This document shows positions 1 through 7,212 of a DNA stretch of 44,960 nucleotides, piece after piece. The notes below the pieces were generated by a model that was not told the origin of the DNA, searched no databases, and saw nothing but the letters and a program-made list of their open reading frames with translations. Source of the DNA: Thalassospira sp. MCCC 1A01428 (GTDB taxonomy: Bacteria; Pseudomonadota; Alphaproteobacteria; Rhodospirillales; Thalassospiraceae). The stretch spans positions 1-44,960 of the forward strand of contig NZ_JFJZ01000039.1 in assembly GCF_002115825.1 (NCBI RefSeq), read 5' to 3'. The position numbers were made by a program, and so were the translations under genes. How positions within the stretch are numbered: position 1 is the stretch's first letter; every line of letters starts with the position of its first letter.

Positions 1-9
1 CAATTGGGT

Positions 10-438
10 TCAGACCCTAGTACTACCAAGATAGATGGTCCCTGCGATCGTCTTGTTATTCGATATAGTATCGATGCTACCGATATTCGAAATCGCATTT
101 GAGGCCCCGATTATCGTCCCGTTATTCGTTATCCCAGTGATTGTGCCGTGATTCTCAATCGCATTCCCGTAAGCGCTCTGGCTTATCGTCCCGTCATTCG
201 TCAAAGTGCCGACCACATCGGAATCGGGTATTGTTATAGCGGGACTCCCAGAAATAATGCCGCCCTTTGCAATCGTAAGATTACAACTCTCCCAGGAAAC
301 GTCGGTGGTGGATTCCTCAATCGTCCGGTCTATACATCCTGCTATTGCAGGTGACGACATTAAAGGCAAAATGCCCATTGCCGCTGTTGATACACCCAGT
401 AAAAGCTGCCAGCGGACTGCCGGAAACCGATTTGTCAT
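10..438 (-). CDS. Truncated autotransporter passenger-like protein
   Basis: This encodes 142 residues if translation starts at the ATG at 438, which has a GGGGA ribosome site about nine bases upstream. An in-frame start at 492 would add 18 residues and break up the signal peptide. Residues 1-33 form a classic Sec signal peptide with positive residues, a hydrophobic core and an AIA-G cleavage site. The mature part has repeated N-x-G-T-I units (NDGTIS, NHGTIT, NNGTII), typical of the beta-helix passengers of type V autotransporters. The frame ends at a TGA at 10-12, with no beta-barrel domain. Full autotransporters are usually many hundreds of residues long, so this is probably a fragment, a frameshifted gene or a miscalled base near the edge. 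The remaining nine bases cannot settle it. Cell-surface origin is inferred from the family; no function is claimed. Confidence 0.55.
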   Translation of the reverse strand: MTNRFPAVRWQLLLGVSTAAMGILPLMSSPAIAGCIDRTIEESTTDVSWESCNLTIAKGGIISGSPAITIPDSDVVGTLTNDGTISQSAYGNAIENHGTITGITNNGTIIGASNAISNIGSIDTISNNKTIAGTIYLGSTRV

Positions 439-553
439 GAAAATTGTCCCCAAATAGCAAAAACAGACAGTTATGCGAATCACACGCATCAACCATCATA
501 ATTCCTGCCAATAGGCGCCTTTTATTTTAAATTGAAAAGTAAAAAGAAAAATA

Positions 554-568
554 GATTCTGACAGAATC
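554..568. promoter_or_regulatory. Perfect 15-bp palindrome upstream of the autotransporter fragment
   Basis: GATTCTG-A-CAGAATC has seven-base arms around one central base. It lies about 115 bases upstream of the start at 438 in AT-rich DNA, so it could be an operator. No regulator for it is identifiable in the window. Confidence 0.35.
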
Positions 569-660
569 AGTCATTTATGGAAACATCAAGCTAATATAAT
601 AATAGAAAATCATGATACAACAAACCTTCAAGTTATTTTCGCCCTGAACATATTCAACAA

Positions 661-693
661 ATAAAAAAATGGCGTCCCAAAGGGCGCCATTTC
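661..693 (-). terminator. Intrinsic terminator of the sugar ABC operon
   Basis: On the minus strand, arms AAATGGCG (686-693) and CGCCATTT (668-675, overlapping the T run) flank a short loop. The second arm runs directly into a run of T residues. It lies about 65 bases past the ATPase stop and closes the operon. Confidence 0.85.
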
Positions 694-757
694 GAAATTT
701 CCATGATTGGGTTTTACAATCACCCCTTGTTTCGCACAATTGGCGCTGATCAGCCTG

Positions 758-1534
758 TCACACTGTTGTCCGATTACGCGGCACCCAGTTATCGGGCAAT
801 TCGCCCTTGATAATCAGACTTAGAATATCGTCTTTATTTACCTCGCCTACCTGATGTTCGCCGACTTTGCGGCCATTTTTCATCACCACAATACGGTCGC
901 ATAACTCGCATACATCGTCCATATCGTGGCTGATCAGAAAAATGCCGATGCCTCTTTCGCGCAGCTTTTCGATCAGTTCGGCCACCATCGCCGTTTCCGA
1001 CGGGCCGAGGGCGGCAGTAGGTTCGTCCATAATAACAATGCGGGCATTAAAATAAATCGCCCGCGCAATGGCGATAACCTGACGCTGTCCGCCCGACATA
1101 TTCATGACGGCTTCGGTAATGTTTTTAAAATTCGGGTTAAGACTGCGCAACGCCTTGCGGGTTTCTTCTTCCATCTTGCGATCGTCGAGCATGCCGAACC
1201 GGGTTTTAAGCTCTCGCCCCAGAAAAAGGTTGGCCGGGGCATTAAGATGATCTGCCAATGCCAGGGTTTGATAAATGGTTTCAATACCACAGTGGCGGGC
1301 ATCGATCGGGCTGGACATTTCAACAGCATCGCCCTGAATTTTAATTTCACCGCCGTCATAGCCCATTGCGCCGGACAGAATTTTCATCAAACAGGATTTG
1401 CCCGCGCCATTGTGCCCCAGCACCCCGACAACCTCGCCCGGATACAGGTTTAACGACACATCTTCGACAGCGTGAATTCCGCCAAAACGTTTGATGATGT
1501 TGTTCATTTCAACAACAGGGCTTTGGGCATTCAT
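758..1534 (-). CDS. Sugar ABC transporter ATPase, single-domain RbsA/FrcA type
   Basis: A cytoplasmic ATPase of 258 residues that powers a carbohydrate (CUT2 family) importer. Walker A GHNGAGKS is at residues 40-47, the Q-loop glutamine near 89, signature MSGGQRQ near 146, Walker B IVIMDEPT at 166-173 and the H-loop histidine at 203. It has one nucleotide-binding domain, unlike the double-domain RbsA/XylG/MglA proteins of about 500 residues, so it resembles FrcA-type subunits that probably act as homodimers. A GGAGAA ribosome site precedes the start. It is the last gene of a permease, binding protein, ATPase operon and is followed by a strong terminator. The operon carries the same operators as the dehydrogenase operon at 5091, so the substrate may be a sugar, polyol or sugar acid feeding that pathway. 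The exact ligand cannot be read from the sequence. Confidence 0.93.
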   Translation of the reverse strand: MNAQSPVVEMNNIIKRFGGIHAVEDVSLNLYPGEVVGVLGHNGAGKSCLMKILSGAMGYDGGEIKIQGDAVEMSSPIDARHCGIETIYQTLALADHLNAPANLFLGRELKTRFGMLDDRKMEEETRKALRSLNPNFKNITEAVMNMSGGQRQVIAIARAIYFNARIVIMDEPTAALGPSETAMVAELIEKLRERGIGIFLISHDMDDVCELCDRIVVMKNGRKVGEHQVGEVNKDDILSLIIKGELPDNWVPRNRTTV

Positions 1535-1605
1535 CCGATTTTCTCCAACATTGGGCAGCGGAGATGTTGCGGAAATTCATCCCGCAACATCTGGTTCTGG
1601 CAAAT

Positions 1606-2547
1606 TTAGTACAGAACGTTCTGGGCTTCGTCGGCGTCAATGTTGTCCTTGGTTACAAGAACAACACCGGTATTGATGAAACTTTCAACCTTTTCGCCCT
1701 TTAACAGGGTCGCAATGGTTTCAATGCCTTTTTCGCCCATCTGATACGACCCCTGAACCGCAATTGCATCCAGCGTTCCGTCGCGAACAAAACCTTGCAA
1801 GTCTTCGTTACCATCAAAGCCAATGGCAACAAGTTGGCCTTTTTTCCCTGCCTGAACAATGGCACGGCCCATCCCGATTGCAGTGGGTTCATTGGCCCCG
1901 AAAATACCTTTGAGATCCGGGTTGGAGGCCAGCACATCGGTTGTCTGGTTCAGGGCCTTGGCCATTTGGGATTCCGAATAAAACGGCCCAACAATCTCCA
2001 GATCGGAATTGGCTTTGATATAATCGGTAAAGCCGCCTACACGGCCAATTTCCGAGCCAACACCCGCAACATAGGACATGATCGCGATTTTGCCGGTTTT
2101 ACCAACCTTTTCGATCATTTTCTGTGCACACAGCTCACCCGCCTTGCGGTTATCTGTCGATAAAAATGCCTGATAATATTCCTTGCCCGCATCGGACAGC
2201 GATGAATCAACGATCACCACCGGAATACCGCTTTCATATGCCTTTTTAACCGACGGAACCAGGGCGTCGGGATCAGAAGGAGCCAGCACAATACCCGCCA
2301 CCTGACGGTTAATGGCGTTTTGTACCATGTTAACTTCGTCTGCCACCGCAGATTCCGTTGCCGGGCCCTGAAAGGACATTTCATAGCCGTCAAGTTTGGC
2401 AATGGCACTTTGCGCACCTTTATGCACATTCTGCCAATAGTTGGAGCTGGTGGTTTTAACAATCACCGCAATTTCATTGCTTTGCGCTGCGGCCAGGCTG
2501 GTCATGCCCATCAATGCAACCGCCGCCCCCAAAAGTAACTTCTTCAT
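1606..2547 (-). CDS. Periplasmic sugar-binding protein of the RbsB type
   Basis: A periplasmic binding protein of 313 residues (Peripla_BP_4 family) that captures the ligand for the adjacent ABC importer. The start at 2547 is chosen because a GGAGG ribosome site lies just upstream. An in-frame ATG at 2562 lies beyond that site and is less likely. Residues 1 to about 21 form a signal peptide ending LAAAQS. The mature protein follows the RbsB pattern: an N-terminal lobe starting IAVIVKTTSSNYW, the segment VAGIVLAPSDPDAL, then VVIVDS and the C-terminal AIGFDGNEDL, which is a hinge-region motif in this family. It sits between the permease and ATPase genes with gaps of 54 and 71 bases. The ligand is unknown; the shared operators suggest a substrate of the uronate/altronate pathway. 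Confidence 0.93.
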   Translation of the reverse strand: MKKLLLGAAVALMGMTSLAAAQSNEIAVIVKTTSSNYWQNVHKGAQSAIAKLDGYEMSFQGPATESAVADEVNMVQNAINRQVAGIVLAPSDPDALVPSVKKAYESGIPVVIVDSSLSDAGKEYYQAFLSTDNRKAGELCAQKMIEKVGKTGKIAIMSYVAGVGSEIGRVGGFTDYIKANSDLEIVGPFYSESQMAKALNQTTDVLASNPDLKGIFGANEPTAIGMGRAIVQAGKKGQLVAIGFDGNEDLQGFVRDGTLDAIAVQGSYQMGEKGIETIATLLKGEKVESFINTGVVLVTKDNIDADEAQNVLY

Positions 2548-2601
2548 GACTTTTTCCTCCACTGATTTGATTTTTAATTGGTCGAACTTCGCAAGAAACG
2601 A

Positions 2602-3660
2602 TCACCGGCGATTGCGCAGGTGGTCGACATAAACGGTTCCGATAATCACGCAACCGATGATTATTTGTTGAATGAACGACGAAACACCGTTCATATTCAA
2701 ACCGTTACGCAAGATACCAATGACAAAGGCACCAATCATGGTGCCCGAAATTGTGCCGACACCACCCATTAACGACGTACCGCCAATAACAGCAGCAGCA
2801 ATGGCATCAAGCTCATACATTACGCCTTCATTAGGCTGGGCCGTCACCAGGCGTGACATCAAAATAATACCGGTAATACCCGCAAGAAAACCTGATGTGG
2901 CATAGGCAAACATCTTGGTGCCATTTACATTAACACCAGCCAGACGGGAGGCTTCCTCGTTAGAGCCAACGGCATAAATATGCCGCCCAATCGACAAACG
3001 GCGTAAAACAAAAGCAACGATAATTGCCATTATGACCATAAGAACAACCGGATAGGGCACCCCGGGGAAAATCATGTGCGGCAGTCCATTAGCCCCTTTT
3101 TCGAGCATCCGGAAGAACGACCCGTTACCCAGTTCACCAAAGGCTTCGCCCAATTGCGATACAGGTGCCGCCCCGGTAAGCTGCAGGGCAACACCACGGG
3201 CAATCATCATCATCCCCAGTGTAGCAATGAACGGCGCCAGCTTAAGGCGGGTAACAACCAGACCATTGATGATGCCGCATAATGTTCCCACCAGCACACC
3301 AGCGCCCATACCGGCATAAACCGGCCAGCCAGCCTTGACCAGCAAACCAGCCACCGTGCCGGATAAAGCCAGTACCGACCCCACACTAAGATCAATACCG
3401 CCCGTCAGGATCACAACCGTGACGCCAATCCCCAAAAAGGCAATCGATGTGGTTTGCAATGATACCGTCATCGCATTGCCAAGCGAAAAGAAGGCGTTGC
3501 TGGTCAGGGAAAACGCAATAATGAGAACCACAAGACTGAAAAGGGCGGCAAATTTCTGCACCAGATCCTTGCGCTCATCGCCTGTCATATTCATCCAGAA
3601 CAAAAATGGCGAACGGGCACGCGGCGGTGGCGATTGCTCCGTGGTTCTTTCAGAAGTCAC
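2602..3660 (-). CDS. Sugar ABC transporter permease of the RbsC type
   Basis: An inner membrane permease of 352 residues, which forms the channel of the CUT2 importer together with the ATPase at 758. It starts with GTG at 3660, preceded by GGGAG at a good distance. The first 35 or so residues are hydrophilic and proline-rich, then come many hydrophobic segments. GGIDLSVGSVLALSGTVAG, around residues 86-104, is a hallmark of the RbsC/XylH/FrcC family. The cytoplasmic loop SRLAGVNVNGTKMFAYATSG is the usual ATPase-contact region, and GGTSLMGGVGTISGTMIGA near the C-terminus is another family signature. It is the first gene of the operon. Its promoter at 3895-3922 lies between two copies of the 22-bp operator. 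Confidence 0.94.
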   Translation of the reverse strand: MTSERTTEQSPPPRARSPFLFWMNMTGDERKDLVQKFAALFSLVVLIIAFSLTSNAFFSLGNAMTVSLQTTSIAFLGIGVTVVILTGGIDLSVGSVLALSGTVAGLLVKAGWPVYAGMGAGVLVGTLCGIINGLVVTRLKLAPFIATLGMMMIARGVALQLTGAAPVSQLGEAFGELGNGSFFRMLEKGANGLPHMIFPGVPYPVVLMVIMAIIVAFVLRRLSIGRHIYAVGSNEEASRLAGVNVNGTKMFAYATSGFLAGITGIILMSRLVTAQPNEGVMYELDAIAAAVIGGTSLMGGVGTISGTMIGAFVIGILRNGLNMNGVSSFIQQIIIGCVIIGTVYVDHLRNRR

Positions 3661-3872
3661 GACGTATTTCTCCCGATTATAATTATCGACCTGACAAACT
3701 GCCGGACCACCAGCAATCCGTGGCGGGCAAGACAGCCGTTTTTAGAAACCAACCAAACCGGGATACGGGCAAAAATTAAGCCGCCTGTTAACTGGCAAAA
3801 CGCCAAAATAACAAGCACGGCCAATACAGTTGCCAAAAACCTACAAAGATAGACGCCATACCCTGGATTGAT

Positions 3873-3894
3873 TGTTTTTTATCGTTAAAAGACA
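3873..3894. promoter_or_regulatory. 22-bp palindromic operator, copy C
   Basis: The left arm TGTTTTTTAT and right arm AAAAGACA share the layout of three other copies in the window (3924, 4983, 5024). It abuts the probable -10 of the ABC operon promoter on its downstream side. It is probably bound by the GntR-type regulator encoded at 3998-4891. Confidence 0.7.
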
Positions 3895-3922
3895 TTTTTA
3901 GTCAGCCCTCGGCGCTTGTCAA
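3895..3922 (-). promoter_or_regulatory. Probable promoter of the sugar ABC operon
   Basis: On the minus strand, TTGACA (3922-3917) is followed after 16 bases by TAAAAA (3900-3895). The promoter sits between operator copies 3924-3945 and 3873-3894, an arrangement that suits repression. The 337-base gap between the regulator and permease genes holds no other convincing feature. Confidence 0.55.
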
Positions 3923-3923
3923 A

Positions 3924-3945
3924 TGTTTTGTATGGATTAAAAACA
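3924..3945. promoter_or_regulatory. 22-bp palindromic operator, copy B
   Basis: It starts TGTTTTGTAT and ends TAAAAACA. With flanking bases it forms a perfect 9-bp inverted repeat, AAATGTTTT (3921-3929) and AAAACATTT (3940-3948). It lies one base upstream of the TTGACA -35 box of the ABC operon promoter. Its centre is 51 bases from the centre of copy C. Confidence 0.72.
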
Positions 3946-3997
3946 TTTTCCTGCAAACAGGGCTACACAGGCCGGATCAGGCATGCAGTCCAGCAGG

Positions 3998-4891
3998 CTA
4001 ATCCCAGCTTACAGATGCCAGAAGTGTTCGCCGGGCAGTTTGAAGATGCTCCCGAAACCGGATCCGGCCCACATCAAAATCGCCTACCCCCAGCGCGTCA
4101 ATCACCATGAGGTGCTCTTCAACGGCATCGGCATTACGTTCTTTTTCGCCGGTCTTGTTCCAGCGATAATGGTAATGGAAAATCAACGCGACCAGATCAT
4201 AAAAATCGTCCGCAAAGCGGTTGTGAAATGTCGAAATGATCAGGCGATGGAAACGGTCATCCAGCCGGGGAAACTGCATGTAACGTCCGTCAATGTCTTC
4301 TTGAAGGTATCGGTGTTCGTCGCCCAGTGCTGCCAGTTTTTTCCAGCTGTCATGGTCGCGGGGCAATTGAACAAATGTATCAAAGGCCCGCAGCTCGAAC
4401 ATCTCGCGTACGTCAAAAAGTTCCATGGCAAAATCACGGGTAAAGCCATTTAAGACCCAATAACGATTGGGTTTTTTCTCGATCAGACCAAAGCGGGAAA
4501 ATCGAATCAGATATTCCCGCACCGATGAAGCACTCACCCCGAAATTTTTTGCAAGTTCACTTTCACGCAACACAGTCCCTGGCGCCAGATCCCCGCCAAC
4601 AATATATTGCATGAAGGCCGGCTCAATCAAATCAGCCGTCGGGCGGGTTTCGCTGGCCTGAAAATAATCAGCCTTGGCTGGTAAACGCAAAACCGTTTTC
4701 TCGCGCCCCTTCCAATGGATAATTTTTTCCTCGGCAAGGTGGTCCAGAACCGCACGAACCGTACTGCGGCTAATTGACCATTTGGCCGCCATTTCCTTTT
4801 CGGGCGGCAAGCACGCCTCGGCCCCAAGTGAAAGAATATAGTCGAGGCAGGCGTTATAGGTTTCCTTGTATGTCCTGTTGGTTTTTGCCAC
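3998..4891 (-). CDS. GntR/FCD regulator with two tandem winged-helix domains
   Basis: A transcription factor of 297 residues from a GTG at 4891. An in-frame ATG at 4996 has no ribosome site and overlaps an operator, so the GTG is preferred, although its own site (GGAAAAG) is modest. Residues about 8-68 form one GntR-like winged helix, including LPPEKEMAAKWSISRSTVR. Residues about 85-145 form a second one, including LRESELAKNFGVSASSVREYL. The C-terminal 150 residues look like an FCD ligand domain, with LDDRFHRLIIS and later histidines that usually hold a metal and an organic acid. Ordinary GntR/FCD proteins have one winged helix and about 230-250 residues. The gene diverges from the dehydrogenase operon and lies upstream of the ABC operon. 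Both carry four matching 22-bp palindromes, so it probably represses both. The effector is likely a sugar acid. Confidence 0.85.
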   Translation of the reverse strand: MAKTNRTYKETYNACLDYILSLGAEACLPPEKEMAAKWSISRSTVRAVLDHLAEEKIIHWKGREKTVLRLPAKADYFQASETRPTADLIEPAFMQYIVGGDLAPGTVLRESELAKNFGVSASSVREYLIRFSRFGLIEKKPNRYWVLNGFTRDFAMELFDVREMFELRAFDTFVQLPRDHDSWKKLAALGDEHRYLQEDIDGRYMQFPRLDDRFHRLIISTFHNRFADDFYDLVALIFHYHYRWNKTGEKERNADAVEEHLMVIDALGVGDFDVGRIRFREHLQTARRTLLASVSWD

Positions 4892-4982
4892 GTCTTTTCC
4901 GTTTCCCCGCACGTTTGAACTGAAAATGCCCGCTGTTTTCCTTAAAGGCAATCGCTTTGTCACGTATCTTGCGCACGCTGAT

Positions 4983-5004
4983 AGTATTTTATTCATAAAA
5001 AACA
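4983..5004. promoter_or_regulatory. 22-bp palindromic operator, copy D
   Basis: On the minus strand it reads TGTTTTTTAT and then AAAATACT at the far end. It lies one base before the TTGACG box at 5006. It also overlaps the alternative ATG at 4996 of the regulator gene, so it could mediate autorepression. Confidence 0.65.
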
Positions 5005-5005
5005 G

Positions 5006-5034
5006 TTGACGGCAAATGCATCTTGTTTTTTATG
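5006..5034 (+). promoter_or_regulatory. Probable promoter of the dehydrogenase operon
   Basis: TTGACG (5006-5011) is followed after 17 bases by TTTATG (5029-5034). It sits between operator D, one base upstream of the -35, and operator A, which covers the -10. This matches the arrangement at the ABC operon promoter. The -10 match is weak. Confidence 0.5.
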
Positions 5035-5045
5035 TAGAAAATACA
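5024..5045. promoter_or_regulatory. 22-bp palindromic operator, copy A
   Basis: Left arm TGTTTTTTAT and right end AAAATACA. It overlaps the probable -10 of the dehydrogenase operon. Its centre lies 41 bases from the centre of copy D, about four helical turns. Confidence 0.7.
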
Positions 5046-5090
5046 ATTTGGGCAGTGTAGACCCGAAATACTTTAACCAGGGAAACAGCC

Positions 5091-6098
5091 ATGACCGTGA
5101 TGAAGACAATCGTATGCGTAAAACCCGGCACCCTTGCCAGCGGCACGGCGCCCCGACCCCAGGCAAAATCGGGGCATATTCGGGTTGCCATTCGCAGCAT
5201 CGGCATTTGCGGGACCGACTATCACATCATGGAAGGTTTGCATCCGTTCTTGCAATATCCCCGCGTTATGGGCCACGAACTGTCTGGTACGGCACTTGAC
5301 GCATCATCGAACGGCGATATTGCGGTCGGAGATCTGGTCGTCGTCAATCCCTATATCACCTGTGGCACATGTCATGCCTGCCGCATTGGCAAACCAAACT
5401 GCTGCACATCCATATCGGTATTGGGTGTACATGGCGATGGCGGCATGTGTGACCAGATTTGCGTGCCGGAGACGAACCTTTACCCCGCCACCGGCCTTAC
5501 TGCACGTGACGCCGCGATGGTTGAGTTTCTGGCAATTGGTGCCCATGCCGTAAGCCGCTCCCGCATTCAGGCAGGGACACAGGCATTGATTGTTGGTGCC
5601 GGCCCGATTGGCATTGGCACCGCCCTGTTTGCCAGCCTTGCCGGGGCCGAAATAACCCTTCGCGATACCAGTCAAAGCCGCCTTGATCGCGCATGCGCCA
5701 TGATAAAAGGCGCAAAAGGAGTTCTGGTTAACGATGCCAGCGCCCGGTTACCTGTTGACGGTTTTGAAACAGTTTTTGATGCCACAGGTAATATTCATGC
5801 CATGAATGTCGCTATTAACGACCTTGCCCACGGGGGCACTCTTGTGCTGGTCGGTGTCGTCAAGGGTGAACTTTGCATTGATGACCCTGAATTTCACAAA
5901 CGCGAAACCACCATGATGGGCAGCCGCAACGCCCTTAAGGAAGACTTCGAAAAAGTCATGTTCCATATGCGTGCCGGGGACGTACCGGTTGATTTGTTAA
6001 ATACTCATGAGGCTTCGTTTGATCAGGGTGTAGAACAATTATCAGCATGGGTTCATAACCGCGAAGATATTGTGAAAGCCATCCTTCATGTCGGCTAA
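5091..6098 (+). CDS. Zinc-dependent medium-chain dehydrogenase, probably for a hexonate
   Basis: A cytoplasmic NAD(P)-dependent zinc dehydrogenase of 335 residues. Catalytic zinc ligands fit C40 (GICGTD) and H62-E63 (GHE). Structural zinc cysteines fit C91, C94, C97 and C105. The Rossmann nucleotide-binding motif is VGAGPIG at 168-174. An AGGGAAAC ribosome site precedes the ATG. The next two genes encode a UxaB-like reductase and a UxaA-like dehydratase, and the stop overlaps the next start by 11 bases. In that context the best guess is oxidation of an aldonate at C5 to a keto-uronate, as known for L-galactonate or L-gulonate 5-dehydrogenases. That substrate is inferred from neighbours; sorbitol or threonine dehydrogenase-like roles are not excluded by sequence alone. 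Two copies of the 22-bp operator flank its promoter. Confidence 0.85.
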   Translation: MTVMKTIVCVKPGTLASGTAPRPQAKSGHIRVAIRSIGICGTDYHIMEGLHPFLQYPRVMGHELSGTALDASSNGDIAVGDLVVVNPYITCGTCHACRIGKPNCCTSISVLGVHGDGGMCDQICVPETNLYPATGLTARDAAMVEFLAIGAHAVSRSRIQAGTQALIVGAGPIGIGTALFASLAGAEITLRDTSQSRLDRACAMIKGAKGVLVNDASARLPVDGFETVFDATGNIHAMNVAINDLAHGGTLVLVGVVKGELCIDDPEFHKRETTMMGSRNALKEDFEKVMFHMRAGDVPVDLLNTHEASFDQGVEQLSAWVHNREDIVKAILHVG

Positions 6099-7212
6099 AT
6101 TCCCTACCCCCATTGTTCAGTTTGGCACCAGCCGGTTTTTGCAGGCCCATTTTGACCTGTTCGTCGATGAAGCCCTGCAAAATGGTCAGGCAATTGGCCC
6201 CATTACTGTCGTACAATCAAGTGGGGACGCCAGCCGAAGTAATCGCCTTGCCGCACTGGCCGCTGATGAAGGATACCCGGTCCATATCCGGGGGATTGAA
6301 AACGGCGATGTGGTTGAACGCCAACAAAAAGTAAGTTCTGTCACGCGCGCGTTATCAACGGCCACGGACTGGCCCAAAATTAGCGCAATCATTGTGAATG
6401 AGGCGGAATACATCGTTTCAAATACCGGCGATGCCGGTTACGCCCCGCAACCAGCCGATAGCGATGCCGAATTTAACCAGCAAATGTCGTTCCCGGCCAA
6501 ATTACGACTATTGTTGCGGGAACGGTTTCTTGCACATGGCCGCCCGATCACAATTATGCCTATGGAATTAATTCCGGGGAACGGTGCTGTTTTACGGTCC
6601 TGCATTTTGGCGTTAGCCGCCAACGATGACAGTAACTTTCTGGACTGGCTGGAACACCGGGTTATCTGGGCCAACTCGCTGGTCGACCGAATTGTGTCCG
6701 AACCAATTGAACCTGCTGGAGCGATATGTGAACCCTATGCCCTGTGGGCCGTGGAACACCAGCAAGGCCTTGTTTTGCCCTGCCTGCATCCATGCATAGA
6801 ACTGGTTGAAACGCTTGATAATATCGAAGCCCTCAAGCTGTTTATTCTAAATCTGGGCCATACATGGCTGGCTGAACGCTGGCAGCGCAAAGGCAGTGAT
6901 CCCGATTTATCGGTTGTGAAGTTTCTAGGTGATGCCGAAACCTTCAATGCCCTGCAAACACTTTATGAAAATGAAGTGATCCCCGGTTTCACGGCTGCGG
7001 GCATGGAAGAAACCGCACGAAGCTATCTGGCAACCACACTTGACCGGTTTCTTAATCCGTTCCTGGACCACCGCCTTGCCGATATTGCCCAGAACCATCG
7101 CCAAAAAGTAGAACGCCGCATTCAAGGGTTTATCCACTGGGCCCACAGCCACGGTGACACAACAAAAAAACCGACCCTTGCCGCCATGATCAACAAGGTT
7201 CCCGCACCATGA
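6088..7212 (+). CDS. Mannitol dehydrogenase-family reductase, UxaB-like
   Basis: A long-chain polyol dehydrogenase-family enzyme of 374 residues. It probably reduces D-tagaturonate or D-fructuronate to altronate or mannonate with NAD(P)H in the cytoplasm. The N-terminal IVQFGTSRFLQAH is the family's cofactor-binding start. The catalytic signature K-x4-N-x2-H is present as K250, N255 and H258 (KLFILNLGH). It is shorter than E. coli UxaB or UxuB, which have roughly 480 residues. The start overlaps the dehydrogenase stop and its own stop overlaps the uxaA-like start (ATGA), so the three genes are translationally coupled. Because an altronate dehydratase follows, tagaturonate reduction to altronate is the favoured reaction. 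Confidence 0.85.
   Translation: MSAKFPTPIVQFGTSRFLQAHFDLFVDEALQNGQAIGPITVVQSSGDASRSNRLAALAADEGYPVHIRGIENGDVVERQQKVSSVTRALSTATDWPKISAIIVNEAEYIVSNTGDAGYAPQPADSDAEFNQQMSFPAKLRLLLRERFLAHGRPITIMPMELIPGNGAVLRSCILALAANDDSNFLDWLEHRVIWANSLVDRIVSEPIEPAGAICEPYALWAVEHQQGLVLPCLHPCIELVETLDNIEALKLFILNLGHTWLAERWQRKGSDPDLSVVKFLGDAETFNALQTLYENEVIPGFTAAGMEETARSYLATTLDRFLNPFLDHRLADIAQNHRQKVERRIQGFIHWAHSHGDTTKKPTLAAMINKVPAP

Noticed and set aside
3661..3872. Possible small gene or RNA between the permease and the operators
   Set aside because: Only short frames with no ribosome site and no stable stem were seen. It looks like a plain leader.
4892..4996. Longer N-terminus of the tandem winged-helix regulator from the ATG at 4996
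   Set aside because: There is no ribosome site before that ATG, the extra 35 residues show no domain, and the codon lies inside operator copy D. The choice is not certain.
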